DNA of 7,410 nt from Burkholderiales bacterium (GTDB taxonomy: Bacteria > Pseudomonadota > Gammaproteobacteria > Burkholderiales > Burkholderiaceae_C), in assembly GCA_005786815.1 (NCBI GenBank), contig SYDB01000187.1, positions 1-7,410 of the forward strand. The letters are read 5' to 3'. Position numbers and translations under genes: made by a program. Below are positions 5,591 to 7,410 of this stretch, piece after piece (the stretch's first letter is position 1; each line of letters starts with the position of its first letter). The notes below the pieces were generated by a model. The model was not told the DNA's origin. It did no database searches and saw only the letters and a list, made by a program, of their open reading frames with translations.

Positions 5591-6838
5591 ATGCTCAACC
5601 TTTCCACCCCAGGCGGTCGCAGTGACCAAACCCTCTCACACAATATGAAACTGCTAGCCCACCATGAATTAGGTGGCTTTGGTGGAATGGGTGAGGGCAT
5701 GTCGGTGCAACTGACCTCGGATGGCCGACGCATCCTGTGGATGGCGCACGAATCAGCGCCTAAAAACTTCACCGGGGTGGACGTGACCGATCCGAAAAAC
5801 CCCAAGATGGTGGTGCAAACCGAACTGCCACACGCCAAGATGCGATCGAACTCGCTCGATGTCGTCGGAGACATCATGGCTGTCGCCTACCAGACACAAA
5901 CTGTGGGTCTCAAACCCGCTGGCGTTGATTTATTCGACATCTCGAAACCAGAAACACCGCGGCTTATTTCTCACTTTGATTGCTCAGGTCCGTACTCAAG
6001 GGGCGTGCATGCGGTGTGGTTTGTCGATAGCCACTATTTGCATATGTCATCGGGTTCTGGAGATTTCCAACCGCGCAATCCATTGGATGACCAGTTTTAT
6101 CGCATTTTGGATGTCTCTAATCCTGCAAAGCCAGTTGAAGTTGGTCGTTGGTGGTATCCCGGTACACGCGAAGGCGATGAGACGCCACCACCAGAGCGTC
6201 TCACCCCAAAATTCGACACAGGCTTTCGCGCGCACAACACCAATGTGTTTCCCAATCGTCCGGATCGCGCCTATGTGGGCTACATCGATGGCGGTGCTTT
6301 TGTGTTGGATATCGCTGATAAAAGCAATATCAAAGTGGTGTCGCATTGGAACCACTCGCCACCATTCAACGGATTCATCCATACCTTGCTCCCGCTCTTC
6401 GATCGCAACTTATGGATCGTCAGTGATGAGTGTGTGCAAGACAACGGAGCTGACTGGCCTAAATTGGTGTGGGTAATTGATTCACGTAATGAAAAAAATC
6501 CTGTGCCGATCGGCACCTTTCCTGCACCACCTTATGACGCATTTGCTAAACGAGGTGGCAGATTCGGTGCGCACAACTTGCATGAGAACCTACCCATTCC
6601 CACGTCGTTCTGCTCGGACACACTCATCATTGGTTCTTTCTTCAACGCGGGTGTGCGTGTCTATGACACGACAGATCCTTATCAAGTGCAAGAGGTGGCT
6701 TACTTCGTACCTGGTGCGCCGAAACTGTCTCCTGCTGGCGCCATTCAACTCAACGACGTGTTTGTCGATGAGCGACGCATCGTCTACACCATGGACCGTT
6801 TCACAGGTGGCTTGTATATCTTGGAAATGAACGTCTAA
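5591..6838 (+). CDS. LVIVD-repeat beta-propeller protein, cytoplasmic
   Basis: A 415-residue protein with six visible LVIVD-type repeats, each a hydrophobic strand, an aspartate, then PxxP-like residues: VDVTDPKNP (63-71), VDLFDISKPETP (112-123), RILDVSNPAKP (171-181), FVLDIADKSNI (237-247), VWVIDSRNEKNP (293-304) and VRVYDTTDPYQ (355-365). A seventh blade could be closed by C-terminal GGLYILEM (407-413) with N-terminal KLLAHHEL (20-27). There is no signal peptide or membrane segment, so it should be cytoplasmic. Histidines recur in conserved-looking loops: H24/H25, H53, H81, H140, H215, H264, H328 and H331. This pattern recalls metal-binding propellers such as the selenium-binding protein/methanethiol oxidase family, but no catalytic function is established. 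ATG 5591 lacks a strong Shine-Dalgarno, and M19 (ATG 5645) is an alternative that keeps the propeller intact. A CobW GTPase gene follows after six bases. Confidence 0.88.
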   Translation: MLNLSTPGGRSDQTLSHNMKLLAHHELGGFGGMGEGMSVQLTSDGRRILWMAHESAPKNFTGVDVTDPKNPKMVVQTELPHAKMRSNSLDVVGDIMAVAYQTQTVGLKPAGVDLFDISKPETPRLISHFDCSGPYSRGVHAVWFVDSHYLHMSSGSGDFQPRNPLDDQFYRILDVSNPAKPVEVGRWWYPGTREGDETPPPERLTPKFDTGFRAHNTNVFPNRPDRAYVGYIDGGAFVLDIADKSNIKVVSHWNHSPPFNGFIHTLLPLFDRNLWIVSDECVQDNGADWPKLVWVIDSRNEKNPVPIGTFPAPPYDAFAKRGGRFGAHNLHENLPIPTSFCSDTLIIGSFFNAGVRVYDTTDPYQVQEVAYFVPGAPKLSPAGAIQLNDVFVDERRIVYTMDRFTGGLYILEMNV

Positions 6839-6844
6839 GCCAAA

Positions 6845-7410
6845 ATGACTTTCCGTGACGCGTTGGCTGGAAAAATCCCGATCAGCCTGGTCACAGGTTT
6901 TTTAGGAAGCGGAAAGACCACGCTAATCGCGCGTTTGCTGCGCCACTCTGGCATGAACCGCGCGGCAGTCATCATCAACGAAGTCGGTGAAATTGGCATT
7001 GACCACGACTTGGTGGCCAACGTCACCGAGAACATGTCTGTGTTGGCCAATGGTTGCATTTGCTGTTCTGTGCGTACAGACTTACAAGACAGTTTGCGTG
7101 AGTTGTTCAACCAGCGCAGGGCTGGGCAAATTCCTGAATTTGACCGCGTCATCATTGAGACGACGGGCTTGGCAGACCCGGCACCCGTGGTGCAAACATT
7201 GCTCAGTGATACGCTGATCAACCACCACTTTCGGCTGGATGGTTTAGTCACTTTGGTCGATGCATTCCATGGTTTGGATTTGATGCAACGCCAACCAGAA
7301 GCTATCAAACAAATAGCCATGGCAGACCGCATCTTCATCACCAAGATTGACTTGGCTACTGGTGAAGTTTTACAAACATTACGTGACGCACTCACTGCGC
7401 TCAACCCGCG
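6845..7410 (+). CDS. CobW/COG0523-family G3E GTPase, putative metallochaperone (5' part only)
   Basis: The first 188 codons of a SIMIBI-class G3E GTPase; the rest, including the CobW C-terminal domain (family usually 300-400 residues), is beyond the right edge. Visible motifs in order are the P-loop GFLGSGKTT (18-26), NEVGEIGID (45-53), the metal motif GCICCSVR (70-77) with C71, C73 and C74, ETTGLADP (105-112), LVDA (137-140) and the guanine-specificity motif TKID (166-169). Family members couple GTP hydrolysis to delivery of Zn, Co or Fe to target proteins, for example in zinc homeostasis, cobalamin synthesis and nitrile hydratase activation. The start lies six bases after the LVIVD stop, with no Shine-Dalgarno of its own, implying co-transcription and probably coupled translation. 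The neighbouring propeller is therefore the first candidate client. The metal cannot be told from this part. Confidence 0.94.
   Translation, partial: MTFRDALAGKIPISLVTGFLGSGKTTLIARLLRHSGMNRAAVIINEVGEIGIDHDLVANVTENMSVLANGCICCSVRTDLQDSLRELFNQRRAGQIPEFDRVIIETTGLADPAPVVQTLLSDTLINHHFRLDGLVTLVDAFHGLDLMQRQPEAIKQIAMADRIFITKIDLATGEVLQTLRDALTALNP

Noticed and set aside
5859..6476. Plus-strand open frame of 205 codons inside the LVIVD gene
   Set aside because: It lies in another frame of a gene with clear repeat motifs, its translation has no recognisable domain and is rich in Ser, Ile, Cys and Arg as expected from out-of-frame reading, and no ribosome site precedes it.
6835..7404. Minus-strand open frame of 189 codons opposite the CobW gene
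   Set aside because: The plus strand has every G3E GTPase motif in one frame; the antisense translation has no family features.

Overview
The window looks like ordinary chromosome from a beta-proteobacterium, most likely Burkholderiales and Comamonadaceae-like. The evidence is a periplasmic binding protein of the Bug/TctC type (a family greatly expanded in that order), an AapJ-type amino-acid binding protein, a Tat-type dienelactone hydrolase and an outer-membrane barrel. GC content is close to half by eye, low for Comamonadaceae, so a freshwater-type lineage is possible. This placement rests on protein character only. No mobile element, rRNA, tRNA or CRISPR array is visible. Coding density is high, and no gene-free stretch exceeds about 105 bases.

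Left part (1-1557): two minus-strand genes, a dienelactone-hydrolase-family protein (572-1477) and, 31 bases downstream, the first 180 codons of an AapJ-type ABC transporter binding protein that runs off the left edge. An 80-base divergent region (1478-1557) separates them from a plus-strand MFS permease (1558-2721).

Middle (2766-5488): three minus-strand genes that look like one transcription unit. In order of transcription they are a Bug/TctC solute-binding protein, an EamA/DMT permease starting with TTG three bases after the previous stop, and a secreted outer-membrane beta-barrel protein. This unit converges on the MFS gene with 44 bases between the stops. No TctA/TctB membrane partners are present, so the binding protein is an orphan here.

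Right part (5489-7410): a 102-base AT-rich divergent region carries a perfect 14-bp palindrome. It is followed on the plus strand by an LVIVD-repeat beta-propeller protein without a signal peptide (5591-6838) and, six bases later, a CobW/COG0523 G3E GTPase cut by the right edge. The propeller has histidines spread over nearly all its blades, and the GTPase has the CxCC metal motif typical of metallochaperones. This pair is the most interesting item: it could be a cytoplasmic metalloprotein with its own metal-delivery GTPase. That is inference and not shown by the sequence alone.
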